Source: Thomasclavelia spiroformis DSM 1552 (lineage in GTDB: Bacteria; Bacillota_I; Bacilli_A; Erysipelotrichales; Coprobacillaceae). Taken from it: 64,000 bases of DNA. Under the pieces are notes generated by a model. The model saw nothing but the letters and a program-made list of their open reading frames with translations, made no database searches and was not told where the DNA came from. The translations under genes were made by a program, and so were the position numbers. The stretch lies in the NCBI RefSeq assembly GCF_025149465.1, contig NZ_CP102275.1, positions 1,922,001-1,986,000 of the forward strand. The letters run 5' to 3'. How positions within the stretch are numbered: position 1 is the stretch's first letter; every line of letters begins with the position of its first letter. Positions 1 to 9,183 of this stretch are shown piece by piece.

Positions 1-3000
1 CTAATGCTCCTTGTTCTACAAGAGCTTTAGCAGTAGTTACTGCTGTTTCTAAGGCAACTTTATTTACTGTTCCTGGTGTTTCAGTTAATAGTTCTCTTGA
101 AAGCTCAATAATTCCGTCTTTCATTCTATTTACTTCTGAATATACTAATTGACGATCAGCTTCACTTGCTGGTACCTTACTTCCATAAGATCCCCCAGCA
201 TTTGGGATTTCCATTGAACCAACTAAATCATTAACTTTTTCTTTTAGTTCATCTGATTGTTCCATTAGATATTTTGCTTTATTAATATCTCTAATTCCTT
301 TTTTAAGCATTTCGTATCTTGGAGTACTATAGAAAGAAGCATTATAATTTTCATCTAATTCTTCTTTTTCTACTGGGTAGATAAACCATCCATCTCCAGG
401 TTCCCAATAACGATAACTGATGTTTTCATGCATATTGTATACATAGTTATCCCATGCCCATCTCATAAATCCGTCTGTTTGAGTAGTTAATGAATACCAC
501 ATTGTCCAATAGTTATCTGCTGGATCACTGATTGTATAGTTACTTGGATAATCTCCTGTACATGTATAAATTGTTGTTTTCAATCCTCTTTCTTTTCGAT
601 GTTGTGATAATGCTTGCATTTGTTCTCTATTAGCAGCATTACCTTGATTGATTGAAATATCATCAATTCTATCTGTAAAATCATAGTATTGTGGTGCTGC
701 ATAATTCAATGCTGATGAAATTTTAAAATGATTCCCTTCTTCATCTGTAATTGATTCAATCATTTCAACAGCTGGTTCTAATTGATCCAATCCTCTTTCA
801 TCCATTGAAATATATGTGATTTCAAACCATCCTTTTTCTTTTGAATGTTTCATGAAATCTGTTAAGAAAATTTCCCATATCTCTTTCCAGTCTGCACTTC
901 CTGGAGTATATGATCTTTTTACTGTTTGTTGTGTTGCTTCATCATAATAAGCGATTTGATTATTCCATGGTACAATACTATAACATTTGATTTGTCCAAT
1001 TCCATTTTCTGGATCAAGTACACCACATTCAATTTGGAAATTAATCCATGCATCATACCATGTATAGTCGAATTCAAATGTTCCATCTGCATTCTTTGTC
1101 CATTTTACCATTGATAAATCATTATAATATGATTGATGATTCCATGCTTCTTCTACAATATTAGCAACAACATCTCTTCCGCCTAAATCACGATATTCTT
1201 CCATTGATGCTCTCATTAAATTAAAATGTTCTTCTGTAAAATAGAAATCTTCTGCAAGTTCATTTGAAATTCCTCCAGATGGAGTAGAACCTAATCCTAA
1301 ATAATGATTTGCAACAGAGAATGGATGTTGCCAAACTTGAATTTCTGTACCTACTTCACTAGTTTCTGGTTGTACTAAATCCAATACTTCAAATTCATAG
1401 TTAAATACATAAGGTGTTTCTAATTCATCTGCAGTTACAGTTACTGTTCCTTTATATACTCCTGGTTTAGCATCTTTTGGAACATTGATATTGATCCAAG
1501 CTTGTTGTACTTTATTAGCTTCGATATCAAGACTTCCACCTTTATAAATAATATCTGGGAATGATTTAACTGGTGCGGAAGAATTTCCACGACCAATATT
1601 AGCTTTGATTTCTTTTAGCCATTTAATTTCAACATTATCAGATGAAATAACAGCATCACCACTTACAAAATCAGTTGCTGTAATTTGAGCATTGTTTACT
1701 GCTTTTCTTGTACAAGTAATAATTTTAGAATTTAAAACATCACCTTTCCAAGCTACATCTTTCCAACTATCTTCATATGCTGCAATCAAATCATTATAGT
1801 CTTCTTGTGTGTCTAAGGCATTAATATCACCTACTGTAGCAGATAAATATTCTATAGCTGGTACTACTTTTACATCTACAGTTGCACTAACATCAGTTCC
1901 TTTAACTGTAGCAGTTACAGTTGTTGTAGCTTCCTTAGTACCAACCGCCCTAATAAGTCCATTTTCATCTACAGTTGCAACTGTTTCATCTTCACTTTCC
2001 CAAATAATATCTTTATTAGTTGCGACACTTGGTGATACTTCAGCTGTAATTTGTTTAGTCATACCACTTTCTAAACGAACAGCTGTTTCACTTAATGAAA
2101 TTCCTGTAGGAGCGATTGGTCCATGATAGATTTTTGCAAAATCTACTTGAATTGCTCCAGTAGCATCTTCTGGTAACATAACTTTGATTATATGTTGTCC
2201 ATCTGATAATTCTTCAGATTCATAAATCAATTGTTGATTAACGCGTCCACCTGTTGTAGTTCCATCAGCTGTTCCTGCCGCTTCACCATCAATGAACACA
2301 TCATAAACACCATGCCCACTATCTAATGTAGCGTAAATTTCTACTTTAGTACCAATAAATGTAATTTCAAAATAATCACCTGCATGTGCATAGTGTTCAT
2401 CACCATTTGAAAAAGCACTACTACCTGTTCCTGCTGTCCAAGCTCCAGTGTATTTAAATTTGAATAATTCATTATCATTAGTTACATCACTGTCTTCGAT
2501 TTTAGAAACAAAAGTATCTGTTTGTTCTTCTTGTACTCCTAATACTTTAGCATAATCTATTTCCCCATCACATGCTGATGATGAAGGATTTTTAGTATTA
2601 GATAACTCTACTTTTAAAGTATGTTCACCATACTCAATACCTGTTTTTGAATAAATTTTTCCGCTTGCTACATTTTGTGCACTATAAGCATCAACAGTAT
2701 CAATTTTTTCACCATCTAAATAGATATTATAAATACCTAATTGAGGTTGTTTTTCACCATATAATTCAATACCAGTTCCTTTAAATTTAATTTCATAACT
2801 TGGTAATGGATCTCCTTGTGTATAACGTTGAAAATTAAACCAATGTTCATCTCCACCATAAAAACGCTCTGGATAACCTTCACTTGTTCCCCAATTTCCT
2901 TGGTAATTGAATTGATGCAATTCTTGACCAACTTCAGAGTCATTAATAATTAGTTCTGATTCTTGTGCACTAACATTAATCGATGAAAATGGTAACAATC

Positions 3001-3049
3001 CAACAACCATCATTAATGTTAAGAAAAGAACACTTATTTTCTTTTTCAT
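1..3049 (-). CDS. secreted GH123/DUF4091-type glycoside hydrolase, C-terminus cut by window edge
   Basis: One open frame of 1016 codons runs off the left edge, so the C-terminus is missing. It starts at the ATG ending at 3049 behind a GGAGGAAG site. Residues 1-30 are a signal peptide. Two jelly-roll, carbohydrate-binding-like modules follow (about 36-165 and 180-305), then a bacterial Ig-like domain (Big_2, about 309-392), then a long catalytic region rich in Trp and Tyr. Asp750-Glu751 in the motif SMDER match the adjacent Asp-Glu pair of GH123 enzymes, which cleave terminal beta-N-acetylgalactosamine with help from the substrate acetamido group. The last visible residues look like the start of a FIVAR helical repeat. 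I infer an extracellular, probably wall-attached enzyme acting on host glycans. The GH123/DUF4091 family call is fairly firm; substrate is inferred. Confidence 0.72.
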   Translation of the reverse strand, partial: MKKKISVLFLTLMMVVGLLPFSSINVSAQESELIINDSEVGQELHQFNYQGNWGTSEGYPERFYGGDEHWFNFQRYTQGDPLPSYEIKFKGTGIELYGEKQPQLGIYNIYLDGEKIDTVDAYSAQNVASGKIYSKTGIEYGEHTLKVELSNTKNPSSSACDGEIDYAKVLGVQEEQTDTFVSKIEDSDVTNDNELFKFKYTGAWTAGTGSSAFSNGDEHYAHAGDYFEITFIGTKVEIYATLDSGHGVYDVFIDGEAAGTADGTTTGGRVNQQLIYESEELSDGQHIIKVMLPEDATGAIQVDFAKIYHGPIAPTGISLSETAVRLESGMTKQITAEVSPSVATNKDIIWESEDETVATVDENGLIRAVGTKEATTTVTATVKGTDVSATVDVKVVPAIEYLSATVGDINALDTQEDYNDLIAAYEDSWKDVAWKGDVLNSKIITCTRKAVNNAQITATDFVSGDAVISSDNVEIKWLKEIKANIGRGNSSAPVKSFPDIIYKGGSLDIEANKVQQAWININVPKDAKPGVYKGTVTVTADELETPYVFNYEFEVLDLVQPETSEVGTEIQVWQHPFSVANHYLGLGSTPSGGISNELAEDFYFTEEHFNLMRASMEEYRDLGGRDVVANIVEEAWNHQSYYNDLSMVKWTKNADGTFEFDYTWYDAWINFQIECGVLDPENGIGQIKCYSIVPWNNQIAYYDEATQQTVKRSYTPGSADWKEIWEIFLTDFMKHSKEKGWFEITYISMDERGLDQLEPAVEMIESITDEEGNHFKISSALNYAAPQYYDFTDRIDDISINQGNAANREQMQALSQHRKERGLKTTIYTCTGDYPSNYTISDPADNYWTMWYSLTTQTDGFMRWAWDNYVYNMHENISYRYWEPGDGWFIYPVEKEELDENYNASFYSTPRYEMLKKGIRDINKAKYLMEQSDELKEKVNDLVGSMEIPNAGGSYGSKVPASEADRQLVYSEVNRMKDGIIELSRELLTETPGTVNKVALETAVTTAKALVEQGAL

Positions 3050-3174
3050 ATCTTCCTCCATAGTTAATGACATTTTTAATATACATATTTAAAATATTTT
3101 AATGATCAAAATTTTTATTTTTTATATCATCTCCTATCCTTTCCTACGATATAGTGTAAACCCTTTCTATTATT

Positions 3175-3203
3175 ATGATACTTGATAAATATTGCATTAG
3201 CAA
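3175..3203 (-). promoter_or_regulatory. probable promoter of the GH123-like gene
   Basis: On the minus strand, TTGCTA (3198-3203) and TATCAT (3175-3180) are separated by 17 bases, giving a predicted start near 3168 and a 5' leader of about 118 nt. Within the leader, 3152-3167 resembles a catabolite-responsive cre site with two mismatches, which would fit a glycan-degrading gene. The cre call is weak. Confidence 0.45.
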
Positions 3204-3257
3204 GGAATTATATTTGTAATTTTTAAGAAAAATTTGATCATTTTTAATTATGTAAAT

Positions 3258-3301
3258 AAATAAAATAAAAACCAAACATCTCTATTTGAGTTATGTTTGG
3301 T
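3258..3301 (-). terminator. intrinsic terminator of the M42 peptidase gene
   Basis: A 9-bp stem (arms 3271-3279 and 3293-3301) is followed on the minus strand by a T-rich tract (3258-3270). It lies just after the M42 peptidase stop codon. Confidence 0.75.
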
Positions 3302-3308
3302 GTCTATT

Positions 3309-4328
3309 TTAATCTTGTAAATAAGCTAAAATAAGTTTAATTGTACTATCAATAGCCATTTTATGACTACGCTCCATACCATGTGAAGCATGAACTCCCG
3401 GTCCAATCAACCCACCTTTAATATCATTGCCACCTCTTAAAGCAGCACTTACATCACTTCCATAAAACGGATAAATATCAACCGCATAATTTAAATCATT
3501 ACTTTTAGCAAGTTCAATAAATTTAGAAACAATTTCATAATCATATGGTCCACTTGAATCCTTAGCACAAATACTTACATCATATTCTCTACATGCTAAA
3601 TCACCACCAATGCATCCCATATCAACCGCAATCAATTCACTAATATTTTCAGGTATATTAGAACTTCCATGACCAACTTCTTCATAAGTTGAGATTATCA
3701 TAGTTACATTATTAGATGGAACAATATTCTTTTCTTTTAGCTCCTTTAAAACTGTTATTAAACAAGCAACACTTAACTTATCGTCTAAAAATCTTGATTT
3801 TAAAAAACCACTATCTGTATATACTGTTTTAGGATCAATTGCAATAAAATCACCATTTTCAATTCCTAAATCTTTTACATCTTCTTTATTTTTAACAATT
3901 TCATCTAAACGAATATGCATATTTTCACATTTACGAATTGCTGTTTTCGATTCTTCATATACATGTGCTGCTGGATAATCACTTAAAATCGTTCCAGTAT
4001 ATACTTTTTTATCACGAGTAATAACACGACAATATTCACCATCTAAAGTAGGAATAATCGGTCCCCCTACATTAGTAAAAGATAAATCTCCATTTTCCTT
4101 GATACTTCTTACCATTAGACCAAGAGTATCTACATGCGCACATAATCCAATTGTTTTATCACTCTTTCCTTCAACATGAATAAATAAATTTCCCTTATTA
4201 TTCATTGAAGTTTGATAACCCATTTTCTTTACCTCTTTATTAACATATTCAATTACATTTTTACAATATCCCGTAGGACTATCAATAGCTAATATTTTTT
4301 TAGCAAACCCAATTACATAATCTTCCAT
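3309..4328 (-). CDS. M42 family metallo-aminopeptidase
   Basis: The 339-residue protein matches M42 (YsdC/FrvX, glutamyl or leucyl aminopeptidase) enzymes in length and motifs. Visible metal and catalytic residues are His65-Val-Asp67, the bridging Asp182 in RFLDDK, the Glu216-Glu217 pair in YEEVGHGSS, Asp236, and His316 near the C-terminus. These cytoplasmic dizinc or dicobalt enzymes remove N-terminal residues from short peptides. It follows a gamma-glutamylcyclotransferase-like gene and pcp, which suggests a peptide-salvage cluster, but a terminator-like hairpin at 4357-4382 separates it from them, so it may be transcribed partly on its own. The start has an AAAGGAG site. Confidence 0.88.
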   Translation of the reverse strand: MEDYVIGFAKKILAIDSPTGYCKNVIEYVNKEVKKMGYQTSMNNKGNLFIHVEGKSDKTIGLCAHVDTLGLMVRSIKENGDLSFTNVGGPIIPTLDGEYCRVITRDKKVYTGTILSDYPAAHVYEESKTAIRKCENMHIRLDEIVKNKEDVKDLGIENGDFIAIDPKTVYTDSGFLKSRFLDDKLSVACLITVLKELKEKNIVPSNNVTMIISTYEEVGHGSSNIPENISELIAVDMGCIGGDLACREYDVSICAKDSSGPYDYEIVSKFIELAKSNDLNYAVDIYPFYGSDVSAALRGGNDIKGGLIGPGVHASHGMERSHKMAIDSTIKLILAYLQD

Positions 4329-4356
4329 ATATTTTCTCCTTTTTATTAGTATATAA

Positions 4357-4382
4357 TCAAAAAAGAGCTATTACTAGCTCTT
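4357..4382 (-). terminator. terminator-like hairpin overlapping the stop of the cyclotransferase-like gene
   Basis: An 8-bp stem (4363-4370 with 4375-4382) is followed on the minus strand by six T residues. The TAG stop of the upstream gene lies inside the hairpin. It would reduce read-through into the M42 peptidase gene. Confidence 0.65.
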
Positions 4383-4787
4383 ATTTAAAAAATATTTAAC
4401 GAAATCATTTCCAATTTCTTCATCCAACAATCTAGCATTATCCTCATTTTTATCATTATAGACATAAACAGGAATTTGTTCAATTATCGTTTCATTATCA
4501 TCATAAATATCACAAACAATTTTATTATATTCATTATTAGGATTATTTTCACCAAAATAACTTTCCAATACATCTAATACCTTGATAAACTCATCATCAA
4601 CTTCATGAATCTCACCTAAAATCATATCATCACCTTCAAGTAAAAAAGCTGGATATTTTTGACCCTTAATACTCATCAATTTACCTTTAATATAACCATA
4701 TTTTTTAAAGCTCTGCTTATCTTTTAAATATTGATCATAATTGTACATTCCTGTACGTAATGTCCCATATACAAAAATTCTTGCCAT
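4374..4787 (-). CDS. gamma-glutamylcyclotransferase-like (AIG2/GGCT fold) protein
   Basis: The 137-residue protein opens with the family signature YGTLR (residues 7-11) and carries an acidic residue, Glu75, where the fold has its catalytic Glu. Members of this fold release 5-oxoproline (pyroglutamate) from gamma-glutamyl compounds. Its ATG overlaps the stop of pcp by one base (4787), so the two are translationally coupled. The neighbour pcp also yields pyroglutamate, which supports a shared product. The exact substrate cannot be read from the sequence, since the AIG2 family includes enzymes with other gamma-glutamyl amine substrates. Confidence 0.75.
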   Translation of the reverse strand: MARIFVYGTLRTGMYNYDQYLKDKQSFKKYGYIKGKLMSIKGQKYPAFLLEGDDMILGEIHEVDDEFIKVLDVLESYFGENNPNNEYNKIVCDIYDDNETIIEQIPVYVYNDKNEDNARLLDEEIGNDFVKYFLNKS

Positions 4788-5428
4788 TAATGAGTGGCAC
4801 CTCCAGTAACTTTAATATCTTCTTTTGTTTCAACAATTGCTTCAATAGCTAAAACTAAAGCTTGAACAATTGTATCTAAAGACATCGAAGGCATATTTTT
4901 TTTATCAACTACTTGTTGTGGTAAAAAAGGAATATGAATAAAACCGCTTCTTTTACCTTGATATTTTGTTTCTATTAAATGTCTTACACCATATGTAACA
5001 TGATTGCATACAAATGTACCAGCTGTATTTGATACTGCTGCTGGAATTTGATGTTCTTTTATCTTAGCAACCATCGCTTTAATTGGGAGATTAACAAAAT
5101 ATGCTGCAGGTCCATCTTTAAAAACAGGTTCGTCAATAATTTGATTTCCCGCATTATCAGGAATTCTACAATCATCAATATTTATCCCAATTCTTTCAAC
5201 ACTAATTTCACTGCGTCCGCCTGCTTGACCAATTGACAAAATTATATCAGGATTATATTTTGCAATCGCTTCATCAATTACCTTCAATGATTGATGACAA
5301 ACAGTAGGAATTTCTAATTTAATTATTTTTGCTCCTGAAATTTCATCAGGAAGTTTTTTTACTGATTCAATTGCTGGATTGATTTTTTCACCACCAAAAG
5401 GATCAAATCCTGTTACTAATATTTTCAT
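4787..5428 (-). CDS. pcp: pyroglutamyl-peptidase I (peptidase C15)
   Basis: The enzyme removes N-terminal pyroglutamate from peptides in the cytoplasm. The sequence has the N-terminal TGFDPFGG motif, the catalytic Glu in SVERIGIN (about residue 78), Cys141 in FVCNHVTYG and His165 in GFIHIPFLP (numbering from the second Met). Length (213 residues) is typical. Two ATG codons lie in tandem; the second (5426-5428) has the better distance from AGGAGG. It sits between DUF979 (9-base gap) and the cyclotransferase-like gene, in a cluster that can be read as pyroglutamate release and transport. Confidence 0.93.
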   Translation of the reverse strand: MKILVTGFDPFGGEKINPAIESVKKLPDEISGAKIIKLEIPTVCHQSLKVIDEAIAKYNPDIILSIGQAGGRSEISVERIGINIDDCRIPDNAGNQIIDEPVFKDGPAAYFVNLPIKAMVAKIKEHQIPAAVSNTAGTFVCNHVTYGVRHLIETKYQGKRSGFIHIPFLPQQVVDKKNMPSMSLDTIVQALVLAIEAIVETKEDIKVTGGATH

Positions 5429-5437
5429 CATTACCTC

Positions 5438-6448
5438 CTAAAAACCTAAAACTAACATTAAAACAATATGAATAACAATCATAATTAATGCCATTGGTAA
5501 CTGTTCTTTAATAACAGCCCATTTTTGATCTTTAGTCTCCAAGACCGCACATGGCACAATATTAAAATTAGCTGCCATTGGAGTTAATAAAGTCCCACAA
5601 TAACCAGCTGTCATCCCTAAAGCACCAATAACTGCCGGGTTACCACCTTGAGCAATTACAAAAGGATAACCAATACCAATTGTAATAACTGTAAAAGCTG
5701 CAAAAGCATTACCCATGATCATTGTAAAAATAACCATTCCTAAAACATAAACAATAACCCCTATAACAGGATTACCAGCTGGAATAACACCTGCAATAAT
5801 ATTTGAAATCACATCACCTACTCCTGCTTCAGAAAACACACTTCCAAGCGCTCCTAATAATTGTGGTAATAAACATGCCGCTCCTACTTGCATTAAAAGA
5901 CGTGATGTATCAGCCCTAGTTTCTGACATCTTTGGTTTACATATAATAAGCGCTAATAAAAACGCTAATAAACAACCAATTCCTGTCATTACCGCACCAT
6001 TTAATGCTGTTAAACCAACATCACCATTACTACTAAATGATATCAATTTAATTACGACTTGTTTAAATACAAAATATATTCCATCACTACTATATTGAAT
6101 AAATGATAACAATAATGCAACTACCCCAATAGCAACAGCAGGAATAAAAATTTTATTACCTACTCTTTCGCTGGCTTTTTTTCTAAATTCTGGAGTTGAT
6201 TCTACAAAACTGCCCATTTTAACTTGTTTTAAAGCTGTTAAACACCCCATTAAAATTAATAGTACTCCAACACCAACAGGTGGAATTATTTTTCCAAACA
6301 TAAAAATAACTCCTAATAAAAACCAAAATAATGAAGTTCCAATACGAGCCTCTTTATTTTTAGTAGCACGGTATGCTGTATCAAAACTTACTAAACCACA
6401 TAAGACATAGAAAAACTCTGGTAAATATGTACCTAAAAAATCGATCAT
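5438..6448 (-). CDS. DUF979 family membrane protein, putative permease subunit
   Basis: The 336-residue protein is almost entirely hydrophobic, with about nine or ten membrane segments, and matches the DUF979 family. DUF979 proteins are encoded next to DUF969 proteins and pyroglutamyl peptidase in many Firmicutes; the present order, DUF969-DUF979-pcp, repeats that association. The start overlaps the end of the DUF969 gene at 6448, so both are probably made together and form one transporter. Transport of pyroglutamate or pyroglutamyl peptides is an inference from neighbours only. Confidence 0.8.
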   Translation of the reverse strand: MIDFLGTYLPEFFYVLCGLVSFDTAYRATKNKEARIGTSLFWFLLGVIFMFGKIIPPVGVGVLLILMGCLTALKQVKMGSFVESTPEFRKKASERVGNKIFIPAVAIGVVALLLSFIQYSSDGIYFVFKQVVIKLISFSSNGDVGLTALNGAVMTGIGCLLAFLLALIICKPKMSETRADTSRLLMQVGAACLLPQLLGALGSVFSEAGVGDVISNIIAGVIPAGNPVIGVIVYVLGMVIFTMIMGNAFAAFTVITIGIGYPFVIAQGGNPAVIGALGMTAGYCGTLLTPMAANFNIVPCAVLETKDQKWAVIKEQLPMALIMIVIHIVLMLVLGF

Positions 6449-7122
6449 TATTTATCTCCTTTCTTTGTCTTCTTATCAAACCAAAGTACTTGAATAAATG
6501 TAAGTACTACAGATATAAGAGCAATATACATAGAAGAAGATGCAATCATTGATAAAGTAACTTCTTCAATCCCTAAACCAACTAATGTACCTTGAATCAA
6601 AACAACTCCTGAACTCGCAGGAAAACAGTTTTGTGCAAAAAAATTACCATAATTCTCTACTGCTGCTGATAATCCCTTAATTTTTTCATTTTCATTTTCT
6701 GTTAAAGGAGCTTTCTTTCTAGCAGTTGCTGCTGCTTCACTCATTGGTAAAATTAGTGGTCTAACAAATTGTACATGGCCACCAATTCTTACATTTAACG
6801 CTGATGCAATTGATCTAATCACACTATAGATACATAAAACTTTTCCAGCTGATGCATTTTTGATTTTTCCAATTAAATATGCGGCTCTTTCTTTTAAACC
6901 ATATCTTTCGATAATTGCAATCGCTGGAAAAATAATTAAGAAAATAGACATCAATCTATTATTCACAAATGATTCTCCTAATATTCTTAAAACTTCTATA
7001 AAATCTATTCCAGATACTAATCCTGTTACAATTCCAGAAACAATGACTACAGCTAGTACATCTAACTTTAGTGCAAATCCCACAACAATTATAACAATAC
7101 CTATTAATTTAATATATTCCAT
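6448..7122 (-). CDS. DUF969 family membrane protein, putative permease subunit
   Basis: The 224-residue protein has several hydrophobic segments and the family block GGHVQFVRPLILPM near residues 114-127. It is the first gene of the cluster and has a GGAGGAG site six bases before the ATG. It overlaps DUF979 and most likely forms a two-protein permease with it. The upstream region is shared with the divergent aspartate kinase gene. Confidence 0.8.
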   Translation of the reverse strand: MEYIKLIGIVIIVVGFALKLDVLAVVIVSGIVTGLVSGIDFIEVLRILGESFVNNRLMSIFLIIFPAIAIIERYGLKERAAYLIGKIKNASAGKVLCIYSVIRSIASALNVRIGGHVQFVRPLILPMSEAAATARKKAPLTENENEKIKGLSAAVENYGNFFAQNCFPASSGVVLIQGTLVGLGIEEVTLSMIASSSMYIALISVVLTFIQVLWFDKKTKKGDK

Positions 7123-7285
7123 TTTTTCTCCTCCAGTTTATTTATATCAAAAACAGTCAATATTTTTCAAGTAATATATTAATTACTTAACTAAAAATTG
7201 TTAAAAAGATCTTTTTATATAATTAACTTGATGAAATAATAAAAAAATGTTATTTTTTATTAAAGAGATTTTAAGGGGGAAAAAC

Positions 7286-8605
7286 ATGAAAAAAATAGTT
7301 AAATTTGGGGGTTCATCTTTAGCTGATGCAACTCAATTTAAAAAAGTTGCAAAAATTATAAAAAGTGATGAATCTAGACGTTTTGTAGTGCCTTCAGCAC
7401 CAGGAAAACGTTTTAGTGAAGATATTAAAGTAACAGATTTATTATATCAGGCATATAATGCCAAGGATAATAAAACTTTTGAAACGATATTTAATCAAAT
7501 TAAACATCGTTTTCAGAATATTATCGATGAATTAAATCTAGATTTATCTTTAGAAAATGAATTTAAGGTAATAAAAAAAGCATTTTTAGAAAAAGTTGGA
7601 ATTGATTACGCTGCAAGTCGTGGTGAATATTTAAATGGAATTGTTTTAGCTAATTATTTAGGATTTGAATTTATTGATGCTAGTGAAGTAATTTTTATTG
7701 ATGAAAATGGAAATTATGATGAAACAAAGACTGATCCTATTTTATCAAAGCGTTTAAGTAAAATAAAAAATGCTGTTATTCCAGGATTTTATGGCTCATT
7801 AAATGATGGCAGTAAAAAAATAAAAACATTTTCACGCGGTGGTAGTGATGTAACAGGATCAATTGTTGCTCGAAATGGACATGTTGATTTATATGAAAAT
7901 TGGACTGATGTTTCGGGATTTTTAATTGCTGATCCAAGAATCGTTAGAAATCCTGCAACAATTAGAACAATAACATATAAAGAATTAAGAGAATTATCAT
8001 ACATGGGAGCTAGTGTTCTTCATGAAAACTCAATCTTTCCAGTACGTAGTGAAGGAATTCCAATCCAAATTAAAAACACTAATAATCCTGAAGATCCAGG
8101 AACTTTGATTGTTGAAACAACATGTCATAAACCTGATCATGTAATTACTGGAATTGCGGGTAAAAAAGGGTTTGCAACAATTATGATTGAAAAAGACATG
8201 ATGAATAGTGAAATTGGCTTTGGTCGTAAAGTCTTACAAGTTTTAGAAAATAATAATATTTCCTATGAACATACTCCTTCAGGAATTGATACAATGACAA
8301 TCATTGTTGAAACACAATCTTTTATCAAAAAAGAACAAGAAATTTTATCTGGTATCCATCGTGCTGTTCAACCAGATTCAATTGAGTTAGAATCAGATTT
8401 AGCTTTAATTGCAATCGTGGGTCGAGGAATGAAAGATGGTCGTGGCACTGCTGCTAAAATATTTACAGCTTTAGCACGTGAAAATATTAATATAAAAATG
8501 ATTGATCAAGGTTCTTCAGAATTAAATATTATTGTTGGTGTTAAAAATATTCATTTTAATAATGCAATTAGAGCAATATATAAAATGTTTATTATGGAAG
8601 AATAA
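7286..8605 (+). CDS. monofunctional aspartate kinase with C-terminal ACT domains
   Basis: The enzyme phosphorylates L-aspartate, the first step to lysine, threonine, methionine and diaminopimelate. The kinase N-terminus carries KFGGSSLA (residues 4-11); the C-terminal 140 residues have the ACT regulatory pattern, including the second ACT strand starting at ALIAIVGRGM. An upstream in-frame ATG at 7247 exists, but the ATG at 7286 follows AAGGGGG and starts directly at the conserved kinase sequence, giving the usual 439 residues. No lysine riboswitch is visible in the 160 bases upstream. It stands alone with its own terminator. Confidence 0.92.
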   Translation: MKKIVKFGGSSLADATQFKKVAKIIKSDESRRFVVPSAPGKRFSEDIKVTDLLYQAYNAKDNKTFETIFNQIKHRFQNIIDELNLDLSLENEFKVIKKAFLEKVGIDYAASRGEYLNGIVLANYLGFEFIDASEVIFIDENGNYDETKTDPILSKRLSKIKNAVIPGFYGSLNDGSKKIKTFSRGGSDVTGSIVARNGHVDLYENWTDVSGFLIADPRIVRNPATIRTITYKELRELSYMGASVLHENSIFPVRSEGIPIQIKNTNNPEDPGTLIVETTCHKPDHVITGIAGKKGFATIMIEKDMMNSEIGFGRKVLQVLENNNISYEHTPSGIDTMTIIVETQSFIKKEQEILSGIHRAVQPDSIELESDLALIAIVGRGMKDGRGTAAKIFTALARENINIKMIDQGSSELNIIVGVKNIHFNNAIRAIYKMFIMEE

Positions 8606-8626
8606 AATTAAAGATTATCATCTAAA

Positions 8627-8670
8627 AAGACAGAATCAATAGATTAGTATTGATCCTGTCTTATTTATTT
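8627..8670 (+). terminator. intrinsic terminator of the aspartate kinase gene
   Basis: A 15-bp stem with one mismatch (arms 8627-8641 and 8648-8662) surrounds a short loop and is followed by a T-rich stretch. It separates the kinase gene from the converging CRISPR array. Confidence 0.75.
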
Positions 8671-8703
8671 TCCGTTTTATAATAAAAATATATAATCTAT
8701 GAT

Positions 8704-9135
8704 CATCCACTTTTGTAAAAATCCATATGGTAACAAAACTGGCGGACAAAATGGACAAACCTTATGTTCATCTTATTCTAGCAAAAATCCATATGGTAAC
8801 AAAACAGTTAGTTAAACAAAGTCCAACCGGTGGTAGTCTCATTCTAGCAAAAATCCATATGGTAACAAAACCTAAATTAGATATATTTAGTGATGAATTT
8901 CGTCTCATTCTAGCAAAAATCCATATGGTAACAAAACATACGCACCCATCACATTTATCAGTTTCAAGTCTCATTCTAGCAAAAATCCATATGGTAACAA
9001 AACGTATGCGATGATGCTAGGGTATACGGTAATGTCTCATTCTAGCAAAAATCCATATGGTAACAAAACAATAGGATATACATATTTTTTTCCATTCTGG
9101 TCTCATTCTAGCAAAAATCCATATGGTAACAAAAC
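8704..9135 (-). CRISPR. CRISPR array, seven 36-bp repeats and six 30-bp spacers
   Basis: Repeats occupy 8704-8739, 8770-8805, 8836-8871, 8902-8937, 8968-9003, 9034-9069 and 9100-9135; all six spacers are exactly 30 bases. Read on the minus strand, the repeat starts GTTTTGTTACCATATGG and ends GCTAGAATGAGAC, with the GTTTT start typical of type II systems. The five repeats nearest csn2 are identical. The repeat at 8770 has two changes and the one at 8704 has lost most of its first half, so old, decaying units are at the low-coordinate end and the leader is at 9136. crRNAs are therefore read on the minus strand, the same as the cas genes. Confidence 0.98.
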
Positions 9136-9183
9136 CTCAAATACATAATAGCATATATTTGAAAACTAATAAATCATAAAATT
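9136..9183 (-). promoter_or_regulatory. CRISPR leader with ATTTGAG leader-anchoring motif
   Basis: Only 48 bases separate the csn2 stop from the first repeat. On the minus strand the leader ends in ATTTGAG (9136-9142) directly against the repeat. This is the known leader-end motif of type II-A loci that directs Cas1-Cas2 to insert new spacers. A TATTAT-like -10 lies close by, but no good -35 is visible, so array transcription may depend on cas read-through or repeat-internal promoters. Confidence 0.75.

Noticed and set aside
1809-2126. Plus-strand frame of 105 residues
   Set aside because: It is antisense to the GH123-like gene, which is continuously open on the minus strand over this stretch; no ribosome binding site.
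7143-7285. Lysine riboswitch before the aspartate kinase gene
   Set aside because: The region is short, AT-rich and lacks the conserved lysine-box motifs.
8727-9014. Open frames on both strands across the CRISPR array (95 and 68 residues)
   Set aside because: They only reflect the repeat unit; 36 + 30 bases is a multiple of three, so repeats stay in frame.
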